A stretch of DNA of 52,166 nucleotides. It comes from an uncultured Flavobacteriales bacterium (GTDB lineage: Bacteria > Bacteroidota > Bacteroidia > Flavobacteriales_D > Parvicellaceae). Positions 9,031-16,614 of this stretch are shown here, piece after piece. Below the pieces are notes generated by a model. That model worked only from the letters and a program-made list of their open reading frames with translations. It searched no databases and was not told the origin of the DNA. Where the stretch lies: assembly GCA_938075455.1 (NCBI GenBank), contig CALJHN010000023.1:1-52166 (forward strand). The letters run 5' to 3'. Numbering within the stretch: the stretch's first letter is position 1; every line of letters begins with the position of its first letter. The translations under genes and the position numbers were made by a program.

Positions 9031-10989
9031 ATGAAAAAAATTTACTTATTACTATTTTGCATAACAACCAGTTTCATGGTAACTGCCCAAAACTCCTCTA
9101 CTGTATTTATGCAAAAGCATGAATTTATGCCTGAAAAAATTAAATCAAATTTAAGTGCTCAACCAAAAGGAGTTGTTCTTTGGGAGAATCAATTTGATAA
9201 TGCAAGCGATTGGATTCTAGATAATTCTTGTGCATACTCAGCTTACACTATAGTTGGTGGTTATGATTATGCAAATCAAACTGTTATCAATGCTCCATCT
9301 GCATGTACTTCCCCTGGTACTGTAGCTACTGACCCTGGTACTGGAAATACTGCTCAATGGAGATTTGAAACTGACGGAAATGTTATTCCAGTAGGTGCTC
9401 TTGCACCTTTTGGTTCTTCTAGCGTTTCTAACGGGTTTCTATTTATTGACTCTGACGCTACTGGAGGCGGTGATGGTGACGGGACTCCAATATTTGTTAC
9501 TGCAACAATTGCAACTCCTGTAGATTTAACAGGAGAGAATAGTGTTGTTTTATCTTTCTCTCATAACTACAGATGGTGGCAAGACACTAGAGGAGTTAGA
9601 GTTTCTGGAGATAGTGGTGCTACTTGGGTTCAATATGAGATAACTAATAATTCTGGGTATCCAAATGATCAAAACTCTGGAAACCCTGAAATTACAAGTA
9701 TTGATGTTTCAGCTGATGTTGGTGGTCAATCACAGGTATTAATACAGTTTTATTACGAAGACAATGACTTTTGGGCTTGGTATTGGGCAGTAGATGATGT
9801 GAAAATTTCTAGAAAAGATCAAAATAATATTCAAGCAAACTCTGCTTATATTTATGGTGAATCTTTATATGGTGCTGAATATGGAAGAATTCCTCTAGAC
9901 GAAGTAGATGCAAATTGGGTTTTAGGAGCAGTTGTTTCAAATGATGGGGTTAATGACCAAACCAATGTGACTCTTGATACAGATTTTGGTTCATTCACTA
10001 CTACAGCATCATTTGGAATTGTAGAAGCTGATTCAACGTCGACTATTGAGTCATTAGAACCTTTAACTCTTACAACAGGAGTTTATCAAGGAACATTTAC
10101 TGTAAGTTCTGACTCTGACCAAGTAGGTGGAGCTAATTTTGGCGATAATACTTTTGAAAGGAATTTTGAAGTTACTAGTGGAGAGTTTTCTTTAGATGGA
10201 ATAGGTCTTCATCCAGCCGGTCAAGAAGTTATTTCTGGACTTGGTTCAGCATCATTTACTGGTGGTGAGGATGGTCTAGTCTGTGCAAACTACTACCCAT
10301 TAAAGCAAACACAAGTCTTAAACTCAGTTCATGTAGAAATTGACGGTCAAAATTCTTCCGCGGGAGCAGAAATTATTCTGTATGTAATTGACTCTTTAAG
10401 TTTTACATCTGGAGCTTTTGGTAATGCAGTTTTTACTTCTGATATTTATTCATTGACTGCTAATGACGTATCTCTTGGATACTTTGATATGCCAACAACC
10501 CTTCTATCAGGGTGGGATCCAGTTAACAACACATCTACTTGGGAAAATCTTAGTTTAAGTCCAGGTGGTTACTATGTCGGAGTAGAGATATTTAGTGGTG
10601 GAGGCACATACAATTTAAGAATAGTAGATGATTTTACAGTTACTCAACCAGCTTGGTCAAGTGCCATATGGTTTCCGCAGGATGGATCATATACTAACGG
10701 TAATGCTTTTGCAATAAGAATGAATTTTGGAGCTAATGTTGGAATAAATGAAAACGTAATAAATAACGTTTCTATTTATCCAAATCCAACTTCTGATGTT
10801 TTAAATATCTCTACGAATTCAAATGATTTGAGTGAGTTAATCATTAAAGATATTACAGGAAAAGTAGTATTAAATCAAAATTTTAATTCTAAAATTATTA
10901 TAAACACCGAAAATTATGCAAAAGGAGTTTATATAATTGATGTTAGAAATAACCTGGGAATAGTTTCTGAAAAGATTTCGATACAATAG
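9031..10989 (+). CDS. Secreted T9SS cargo protein, tandem paralogue of the preceding gene
   Basis: I choose the ATG at 9031 (652 aa), where a good signal peptide begins (MKKIYLLLFCITTSFMVTAQ); the frame is open from a TTG at 9004, which would add a poor N-terminus. Domain order follows the upstream gene: signal peptide, jelly-roll region with YYWAVDDVKIS-type ending (here WYWAVDDVKIS), a middle domain with YGAEYGRIPLDE, a second domain with ILYVIDSLSFTSG and SSAIWFPQDGSY, then a type A sorting domain (VSIYPNPTSDVLNIS, IKDITGKVV, NYAKGVYIIDV). A strong hairpin terminator follows at 11016. The role is extracellular or surface; the molecular function is unknown. Confidence 0.9.
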   Translation: MKKIYLLLFCITTSFMVTAQNSSTVFMQKHEFMPEKIKSNLSAQPKGVVLWENQFDNASDWILDNSCAYSAYTIVGGYDYANQTVINAPSACTSPGTVATDPGTGNTAQWRFETDGNVIPVGALAPFGSSSVSNGFLFIDSDATGGGDGDGTPIFVTATIATPVDLTGENSVVLSFSHNYRWWQDTRGVRVSGDSGATWVQYEITNNSGYPNDQNSGNPEITSIDVSADVGGQSQVLIQFYYEDNDFWAWYWAVDDVKISRKDQNNIQANSAYIYGESLYGAEYGRIPLDEVDANWVLGAVVSNDGVNDQTNVTLDTDFGSFTTTASFGIVEADSTSTIESLEPLTLTTGVYQGTFTVSSDSDQVGGANFGDNTFERNFEVTSGEFSLDGIGLHPAGQEVISGLGSASFTGGEDGLVCANYYPLKQTQVLNSVHVEIDGQNSSAGAEIILYVIDSLSFTSGAFGNAVFTSDIYSLTANDVSLGYFDMPTTLLSGWDPVNNTSTWENLSLSPGGYYVGVEIFSGGGTYNLRIVDDFTVTQPAWSSAIWFPQDGSYTNGNAFAIRMNFGANVGINENVINNVSIYPNPTSDVLNISTNSNDLSELIIKDITGKVVLNQNFNSKIIINTENYAKGVYIIDVRNNLGIVSEKISIQ

Positions 10990-11015
10990 AGGTTTAAACC
11001 ATTTTTTTAAAATTC

Positions 11016-11042
11016 AAAAGGGGAGTTTACTCCCCTTTTTTT
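11016..11042 (+). terminator. Intrinsic terminator after the second T9SS cargo gene
   Basis: AAAAGGGGAG (11016-11025), loop TTTA, and CTCCCCTTTT (11030-11039) form a perfect 10-bp stem running into a T tract. It lies 27 bases after the stop at 10989 and separates this gene from the PA-domain gene. Confidence 0.9.
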
Positions 11043-11120
11043 ATGAATTGAAGTTAAAAAAAGTTTTTTTTGGGGTATTATTTTTATACATTTATGTTAA
11101 AACAATATAAATATCAAGAT

Positions 11121-12845
11121 ATGAAAAAACTAATACTAAGTACATTCATCATAAACTTTTGTCTAGTAAATGCATTTGGTCAAATTCAATTTAAAATTGA
11201 ATCTCCTGCGTCAATCGCTGGAAATGTAGGATTTACTACTACAGCTGATCCTGGAGTAAGTCCTGCTGGTTGGACAGCAACTCCAGATCTAAATGACACA
11301 GCAAACGCTGTTATGGATACATTAATGTTTGTTGAAGATGGCACTACTGGAACAAACCCACAAGGAAATCCAGTATCTCAAGAAGGATGTTTTCCATTAA
11401 TTAACGATTTGACAGGAAAAATTGCAGTTGTTTGGAGAAATACTTGCCAATTTGGTACTAAAGTTCTAATGGCTGAAGAAGCTGGAGCAAGAGCTGTTAT
11501 AATTATTAATAGAGAACCTGGGTTGGTAAATATGGCCCCTGGTGATACTGGAGACGTTGTTACAATCCCGTGTGTTTTTATAGAGAATGGAGATGGAGTA
11601 GTTATTGCAAACGAAATGGCAAATGGCCCAGTTGTTGCTTTTATGGGAACTAGATATTTTGCTAATAACCTAACTATTAATCCTGCAGACGTAATTCTTC
11701 CAAAAGCATCTTCAACACCTGCTGCTTTTGCACAAGATAACTCAGAATATGATGTGCAAGTTGGAAGTTGGGTCGTTAACGCTGGAACTGCTTCAAACAA
11801 TGCGGTTTTGAATGCTAAAATAACTTATGGTGGAACTACGCTATATGATCAATCTACTGCCTCTACTCCATTACCATCTGGAGATAGTGCATACTTTTCT
11901 TTGCCTACTTTCAGCCAAGCATCTTACAGTACAGGTATGTATAATCTAACTTATACTGTAGACACAACCGGCGATGAGTTTCAAGCTGATAATTCTATAA
12001 GCGTTGATTTTCACATAAGCAATACAAAGTTTTCCAATGTTCCTTTGGATTCTAACGAAAACATGGTTCTAAGTCCATTTTATAGGCCTAGTAATGCAAC
12101 AGGAAGTGTTAGTGTTTGTGCTCCATTTATGGATCCAAACGCAAGTAGAATGGCTGCAATGGGAATCAGCTTTGCTGCTGTAGTTAGTGGTGGAGATTTA
12201 TCTAACAGATATTTTACTACCTATGCTCATGAGTGGGGAGATGTGTTTACTGACTTAGATGATCCTGCAGCTGCAATAAGTATTATAAATACAATTGGAG
12301 CTGGTGAATTCACTTACCCAAATGATTCTGCTTACCAAGAAGTGTATGTGCCGTTTACTGAACCTGTTAACTTAGTAGACAATCAAAGATATCTGTTCTG
12401 TGTCAATACTTTTGATACGGATGTCTATATTGGTTTTGACGATAAATTAGATTATAATCTAAATATAACTAATGTTTACAAGCAACCAATTTATGCAGTA
12501 GAAAATAATGGTTCTTGGTCAATAAATAGTTTTGGATCCGATGTAACTGCAGGAATATCAGTTGAACTTACAACCAACTTAAATGTTGTTGATAACCAGT
12601 TGTCCGAGATTGATGCTTTTCCTAATCCAGCTAATAATTTAGTAACTATTCCATTAGATGGATTTATTGGAAATGGAACTGTAAATATTATGGATTTAAC
12701 AGGTAAAATAATTTCAAGTAAAAATGTTAATGCAAATAACCTTATTTCTATAGATGTGAGTGACCTAGCAAACGGAAATTACATATTTGATTTGAAATTG
12801 CAAGATGGAAGATCCTCAAAGTTTAATATTGTAATAAGTAAATAA
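11121..12845 (+). CDS. Secreted PA-domain protein with T9SS type A sorting domain
   Basis: I choose the ATG at 11121 (574 aa), where a signal peptide begins (MKKLILSTFIINFCLVNAFG); the frame is open from a TTG at 11070. Roughly residues 80-180 form a protease-associated (PA) domain, shown by GKIAVVWRNTCQFGTKVLMA, AGARAVIIINREPG and VTIPCVFIENGDG. A beta-rich middle region without a recognised protease follows. The end is a type A sorting domain (IDAFPNPANNLVTIP, IMDLTGKIIS, DLANGNYIFDL). PA domains usually sit beside a peptidase, so finding one alone with a sorting domain suggests a binding or display role, which is inference. Flanking terminators at 11016 and 12871 make it a single-gene transcript. 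Confidence 0.9.
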   Translation: MKKLILSTFIINFCLVNAFGQIQFKIESPASIAGNVGFTTTADPGVSPAGWTATPDLNDTANAVMDTLMFVEDGTTGTNPQGNPVSQEGCFPLINDLTGKIAVVWRNTCQFGTKVLMAEEAGARAVIIINREPGLVNMAPGDTGDVVTIPCVFIENGDGVVIANEMANGPVVAFMGTRYFANNLTINPADVILPKASSTPAAFAQDNSEYDVQVGSWVVNAGTASNNAVLNAKITYGGTTLYDQSTASTPLPSGDSAYFSLPTFSQASYSTGMYNLTYTVDTTGDEFQADNSISVDFHISNTKFSNVPLDSNENMVLSPFYRPSNATGSVSVCAPFMDPNASRMAAMGISFAAVVSGGDLSNRYFTTYAHEWGDVFTDLDDPAAAISIINTIGAGEFTYPNDSAYQEVYVPFTEPVNLVDNQRYLFCVNTFDTDVYIGFDDKLDYNLNITNVYKQPIYAVENNGSWSINSFGSDVTAGISVELTTNLNVVDNQLSEIDAFPNPANNLVTIPLDGFIGNGTVNIMDLTGKIISSKNVNANNLISIDVSDLANGNYIFDLKLQDGRSSKFNIVISK

Positions 12846-12870
12846 TTATACCCAATAAATATAATTTTAC

Positions 12871-12896
12871 AAGGCCTCAATAGAGGCCTTTTTTTT
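12871..12896. terminator. Bidirectional intrinsic terminator between convergent genes
   Basis: AAGGCCTC (12871-12878), loop AATA, GAGGCCTT (12883-12890) and a run of T to 12896 make a strong stem. It lies 26 bases after the PA-domain gene and directly before the mlaF stop at 12899. On the minus strand the stem is followed by a weaker T run, so it mainly serves the plus strand. Confidence 0.9.
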
Positions 12897-12898
12897 GT

Positions 12899-13645
12899 CT
12901 AATTATTTATCTTTTGCAAAAATTTAGAAACGTAAACAAAGTCGTATAACTCTTTTACTTTCACATCTAAAATTTCTTCTTTATTGCCTTCCCACTTTTT
13001 AACTCCACCATCAATAAATAGAATATTTTCTCCTATCTCTAAAACAGAATTCATATCGTGGGTAATTACAATTGTTGTCATTTGATATTCTTTGGTTAAC
13101 TCTTGAATTAACTCATCAATAACAATGGCTGTTACTGGATCTAACCCAGAATTAGGTTCATCACAAAACAAATACTTTGGTTTCATAGATATAGCTCTAG
13201 CAATGGCTACTCTTTTCTGCATTCCACCACTAATTTCAGATGGATATAGGGAGTTTTTATTTAAAATATTTACCCTATTTAAACAAAAATTAACTCTCTC
13301 AATTACTTCTTCTTCTGACATCTTAGTAAACATTCTTAAAGGGAAAGCAACATTTTCTTCAACAGTTAAAGAGTCAAATAGTGCACTTCCTTGAAATAGC
13401 ATTCCTATTTGTTTTCTAACACTCTTTTTATCTTTAGATTTTAAATTAGAGAATTTAATATCATCGTAATAAACATCACCAATATCGGGCTCTAACAAAC
13501 CAACGATACATTTTGTTAAAACAGATTTTCCTGAACCACTTTTACCAATAATTAAATTAGTCTTACCCTTTTCAAAAACAAAAGAAATATCTTTTAAAAT
13601 TTCTATTCCCGAAAAAGATTTAGATATATTATTAAACCGAATCAA
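12899..13645 (-). CDS. mlaF: ABC transporter ATPase, MlaF-type lipid transport
   Basis: ATPase of an MCE/Mla-type phospholipid transporter, 248 aa, cytoplasmic. Walker A GKSGSGKS is at residues 34-41, the signature SGGMQKR at 139-145, Walker B YLFCDEP at 158-164, and the switch His in ITHD at 196. SGGMQKRVAIARA is typical for the MlaF branch. The start is TTG at 13645, since the beta strand MIRFNNISKSF begins there and no ATG fits. It overlaps the mlaE stop as TTGA, so the two are coupled. No mlaD gene follows; the gene ends at the strong terminator at 12871, so the MCE protein must be encoded elsewhere. Confidence 0.93.
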   Translation of the reverse strand: MIRFNNISKSFSGIEILKDISFVFEKGKTNLIIGKSGSGKSVLTKCIVGLLEPDIGDVYYDDIKFSNLKSKDKKSVRKQIGMLFQGSALFDSLTVEENVAFPLRMFTKMSEEEVIERVNFCLNRVNILNKNSLYPSEISGGMQKRVAIARAISMKPKYLFCDEPNSGLDPVTAIVIDELIQELTKEYQMTTIVITHDMNSVLEIGENILFIDGGVKKWEGNKEEILDVKVKELYDFVYVSKFLQKINN

Positions 13646-14382
13646 ATCAACATTAATTGAGTTAATATATAATTAGCAAAAAGTATGAAAATACTACTGT
13701 AAACTACAGCATTAGTACTTGCTTTACCTACTTCCAACGCACCACCTTTTAAATAATAACCATAAAAACTAGAAATACTTGTGATTATAAAAGCAAAAAC
13801 TATGGTTTTTGTAAGTGCATAGCGAATAAAAACAAAATTATCTTCAGAAAAAGATCTAATCCCTAATATATATTGCTCAACAGGGATTATTTCCGTGGAA
13901 TAACAAACCAACCCACCACCAAAAAAACCAAAAAACATGCTGTACATGATTACTATTGGAAAAATAAATAAAGCAGCAAGAATTTTAGGTCCAACTAAAT
14001 AACCTATTGAATTGACTCCCATAACTTCTAATGCGTCAATTTGCTCTGTGACTCTCATGGTTCCAAGCTCAGATGCTATATTGGAACCTACCTTACCTGC
14101 TAGAATTAAAGAAATTATAGTTGGACAAAACTCTAAAAGCATGGATTGTTTAATTGTAAATCCTACCGTATAATCTGGGATCCAAGCAGATTCTATAGCA
14201 GTTGCAGTTTGAATCACTAGAACAGCTCCCATAAAAGCGGACATTAAAGAAACTATAAATAATGATTTCACCCCTAACTGGATAACTTCATCTAGAAACC
14301 TTCTCCAGTAAACACTAAATTTTTCAGGCTTGAAAAAGATGTGGTAAAGCATGAACATATATTTACCTAAATTTTTTATCAT
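13642..14382 (-). CDS. mlaE: ABC transporter permease, MlaE family
   Basis: Permease partner of the MlaF ATPase, 246 aa, with about five or six inner-membrane helices. The diagnostic MlaE block ELGTMRVTEQIDALEVMG is intact at about residues 105-122. The protein belongs to a retrograde or anterograde phospholipid trafficking system between the two membranes. It starts ATG at 14382 and its stop overlaps the TTG of mlaF. The intergenic region to the divergent lipoprotein gene is only 78 bp. Family assignment is firm; the direction of lipid movement cannot be told. Confidence 0.93.
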   Translation of the reverse strand: MIKNLGKYMFMLYHIFFKPEKFSVYWRRFLDEVIQLGVKSLFIVSLMSAFMGAVLVIQTATAIESAWIPDYTVGFTIKQSMLLEFCPTIISLILAGKVGSNIASELGTMRVTEQIDALEVMGVNSIGYLVGPKILAALFIFPIVIMYSMFFGFFGGGLVCYSTEIIPVEQYILGIRSFSEDNFVFIRYALTKTIVFAFIITSISSFYGYYLKGGALEVGKASTNAVVYSSIFILFANYILTQLMLI

Positions 14383-14414
14383 AAACTTATATTAACCAAA
14401 ATAAACAATAATAA

Positions 14415-14446
14415 TTGTGAATCCATAAATGCAATCATTAATTTTG
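14415..14446 (+). promoter_or_regulatory. Bacteroidetes-type promoter for the small lipoprotein gene
   Basis: TTG at 14415-14417 (-33 element) and TAATTTTG at 14439-14446 (exact -7 TAnnTTTG) are separated by 21 bases. The ATG of the downstream gene is 15 bases further on at 14461, which leaves a short leader. This is the cleanest promoter in the window. Confidence 0.7.
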
Positions 14447-14460
14447 GAAGATTTCTATTA

Positions 14461-14607
14461 ATGAAAAAAAGTATCGTTTTGAAAAATGGCCTAATATTAT
14501 TGCTTTTACTAAGCTTTTTAAGATGTAGTATATTAAAGAAAAAGAAAAATTGCGATTGTCCAGAATGGTCTTATTATAAAACTGAAAAACCTAAGGGATT
14601 AACATAA
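14461..14607 (+). CDS. Small putative lipoprotein (48 aa)
   Basis: A 48-codon ORF. Residues 1-3 are basic, 9-20 are hydrophobic (LILLLLLSFL), and Cys22 could be the lipidated residue of a signal peptidase II site, though Arg at -1 is unusual. The mature part is basic then holds CDCPEWSYY, a Cys-rich motif followed by a short tail. It lies 10 bases before the nucleotidyltransferase and 15 bases after a good promoter. I believe similar short CDCP-type lipoproteins occur in other Bacteroidetes, but this needs a search. The function is unknown. Confidence 0.65.
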   Translation: MKKSIVLKNGLILLLLLSFLRCSILKKKKNCDCPEWSYYKTEKPKGLT

Positions 14608-14617
14608 ATCAAAGAAA

Positions 14618-15040
14618 ATGAAAAAGAAAGCAATTATTGTAAGTGGCTATTTTAACCCAATACATAAAGGACATTTAGAATATTTTCACAATGCAAAAGC
14701 AATTAGTGAAGAGCTTTTTGTAATTGTCAATTCTGATTTTCAAAGAAAATTAAAAGGCAGTAAAGAGTTTCAAGACGAAGAAGAAAGAATGATAATTGTA
14801 AGTCAAATTAAAAATGTAAATAAAGCAATATTATCTGTTGACCAAGACAGAACAGTATGTGAAACGATCAAAAAAATTGTTGAAGATTTTGGCCATCAAT
14901 ACGAATTTTCATTTGCCAATGGCGGAGATCAAAATAATAACACGATTCCTGAAAAACCAATTTGTAAGGAATTAGGTGTAAAACTCATAGATGGACTTGG
15001 AGACAAGATTCAATCCTCAAGTTGGTTACTTAATAAATGA
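14618..15040 (+). CDS. Cytidylyltransferase-like nucleotidyltransferase
   Basis: 140 aa, cytoplasmic. The N-terminus MKKKAIIVSGYFNPIHKGH carries the nucleotidylyl transferase fold motif with HKGH (HxGH) at residues 16-19, and IQSSSWLL at the C-terminus resembles the second conserved motif (ISSTxx-type). These features place it in the glycerol-3-phosphate cytidylyltransferase / RfaE C-terminal-like family, which activates phosphorylated alcohols or sugars with CTP or ATP. NGGDQNN at about residues 101-107 also fits. The length matches the single-domain members. The substrate cannot be told. It probably shares the promoter at 14415 with the small lipoprotein. Confidence 0.85.
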   Translation: MKKKAIIVSGYFNPIHKGHLEYFHNAKAISEELFVIVNSDFQRKLKGSKEFQDEEERMIIVSQIKNVNKAILSVDQDRTVCETIKKIVEDFGHQYEFSFANGGDQNNNTIPEKPICKELGVKLIDGLGDKIQSSSWLLNK

Positions 15041-15062
15041 CGATTTTATAACTCGGCTATTA

Positions 15063-15266
15063 TTACAATTTAGCTGAATAATTAATTTCATAGTATTTCG
15101 ACCTTTGAGACTTTGACATTCCAACTGTATTGTGGACAAAATTATTTCTACCTACTCTAGAACTAAAAATCCAAATACATATAGAATTATTACTATGATA
15201 AATAGCTTTTAACTCATCATCAATTTCACATATCTCTTTTGGAATATCAACTTTTATACAATTCAT
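15063..15266 (-). CDS. Small hypothetical protein downstream of rodA (uncertain)
   Basis: 67 codons from ATG at 15266 to TAA at 15063, 16 bases after the rodA stop and convergent with the nucleotidyltransferase. The protein has no signal or membrane segment and contains several Cys, Ser and Tyr residues. I recognise no domain. It would fill most of the 240-bp gap between two genes and could be the last gene of the elongasome operon. It could also be chance coding or a relic. Confidence 0.35.
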   Translation of the reverse strand: MNCIKVDIPKEICEIDDELKAIYHSNNSICIWIFSSRVGRNNFVHNTVGMSKSQRSKYYEINYSAKL

Positions 15267-15282
15267 ATAAATAAAAAATAAT

Positions 15283-16614
15283 TTATCTTAAAACAACTTT
15301 TCTTTCCGAATCGAGTCTTAAGAGTATAAAAACCATTAATCCAAAAGAAAGAATTGCTGAGCCGCCCTTACTAAAAAAAGGTAGAGGTATGCCAATTACT
15401 GGTGCTAAACCTATTACCATAGCAATATTTATCATGAAATGAAAAAATAAAATACCTGAAATACAATATCCGTAAATCCTTGTGAATTTACTTCTTTGCC
15501 GTTCTGCAATTAAAATCATTCTTATTAATGTAGATAAATACAAAGAAATAAATATAAATGAACCTAAAAACCCCCACTCTTCAGCTAACACACAAAATAT
15601 AAAATCTGTGTTTTGCTCAGGAACATGCTTGTACTTATCATTACTCAAGGTACCCTTTAAATATCCTTTTCCAAAACCTTCTCCTGAACCAACAGCAGAA
15701 AGAGCCTGATATATATTATATCCTGCACCTTTTCTATCTTCTTTGATACCAAACATTATCTGAAAACGAGTTCTGTGTCTTTCACTAAAAACAGAATCGT
15801 AAACATAATTGATGCCGCCTGAAATAGACAGTCCAAGAAGAGTAATAATAATTAGTCTTTGAATTTTTTGTTTTCTATATCTAGGCAAAACGAAATATCT
15901 GATAATTAAAAAAGAAAAAATAAAACCAAGAATAAGAATAAGAACAAAAAATATATTTCCTGAAATTACATTACCTGCGAGGTGAAATATTGAATTTGAA
16001 GCTTTTAGAAAAATTCCTACTACAGCAATTAACACTGTAAAAAGACCAATTAGCAAGAAATTTCCAGAGAGTCCTTCTCTGTACAAAACAAAAATAAAAC
16101 AAGCAAAAACTAACATGGTTCCTGGATCGGGCTGAACTGCTATTAACAAAGCTGGAATAATTATCAAAAAAAATGCTTTTAACTTGGTTCTGAATTCTTG
16201 AAATCTTGAACCCACATCACTTAATAATTTAGCTAGTGACAAACTTAAAGTAAGCTTAATGAATTCTGATGGTTGAATAGAGAAAGTGGTAAAATAAAAC
16301 CAAGATCTAGCACCTTTAATTGGAGGAGTTAGTAAAACTAGAATTAATAAAAGTAAAATAAATCCATAAGTAAAATATGCTGTGTTTTTGATAAAACTTC
16401 CATCCAATAAAAGAATAAATAAACCTGCAAAAAGAGTGATAATTATCCAAATAAGTTGTTTCCCATAATTTGCAGACCAAAACTCAGTTTGGATATTTAT
16501 TCCTTTAAAAGTACTTGAATACATTATAAAATATCCTATAGCAGAAAGTAACAAATACATAATTAGTAGTGGCTTATCAATATTTCTCCAAATGGATAGA
16601 TTTCTATATTTCAT
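15283..16614 (-). CDS. rodA: SEDS-family peptidoglycan glycosyltransferase RodA
   Basis: Polymerises lipid II into glycan strands for lateral wall growth together with PBP2. The 443-aa protein has about ten or more membrane helices. SEDS signatures are present: FSIQPSEFIKL near residue 115, HVPEQNTDFIF in the large loop, and PLPFFSKGGSAILSFG near the C-terminus. It is longer than E. coli RodA, with an extra helix-rich insert at about residues 215-265 as often seen in Bacteroidetes. The ATG overlaps the mrdA stop as ATGA, so SEDS and PBP2 partners are translationally coupled. It is the final confident gene of the purH-mreBCD-mrdA-rodA operon. Confidence 0.96.
   Translation of the reverse strand: MKYRNLSIWRNIDKPLLIMYLLLSAIGYFIMYSSTFKGINIQTEFWSANYGKQLIWIIITLFAGLFILLLDGSFIKNTAYFTYGFILLLLILVLLTPPIKGARSWFYFTTFSIQPSEFIKLTLSLSLAKLLSDVGSRFQEFRTKLKAFFLIIIPALLIAVQPDPGTMLVFACFIFVLYREGLSGNFLLIGLFTVLIAVVGIFLKASNSIFHLAGNVISGNIFFVLILILGFIFSFLIIRYFVLPRYRKQKIQRLIIITLLGLSISGGINYVYDSVFSERHRTRFQIMFGIKEDRKGAGYNIYQALSAVGSGEGFGKGYLKGTLSNDKYKHVPEQNTDFIFCVLAEEWGFLGSFIFISLYLSTLIRMILIAERQRSKFTRIYGYCISGILFFHFMINIAMVIGLAPVIGIPLPFFSKGGSAILSFGLMVFILLRLDSERKVVLR

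Noticed and set aside
10991..11000. Perfect palindrome GGTTTAAACC after the second T9SS cargo gene
   Set aside because: Short and AT-rich in its centre; next to a strong terminator and with no evidence of protein binding.
11378..11800. Minus-strand open frame inside the PA-domain gene
   Set aside because: Antisense to a protein with a clear PA domain; composition looks like a shadow.
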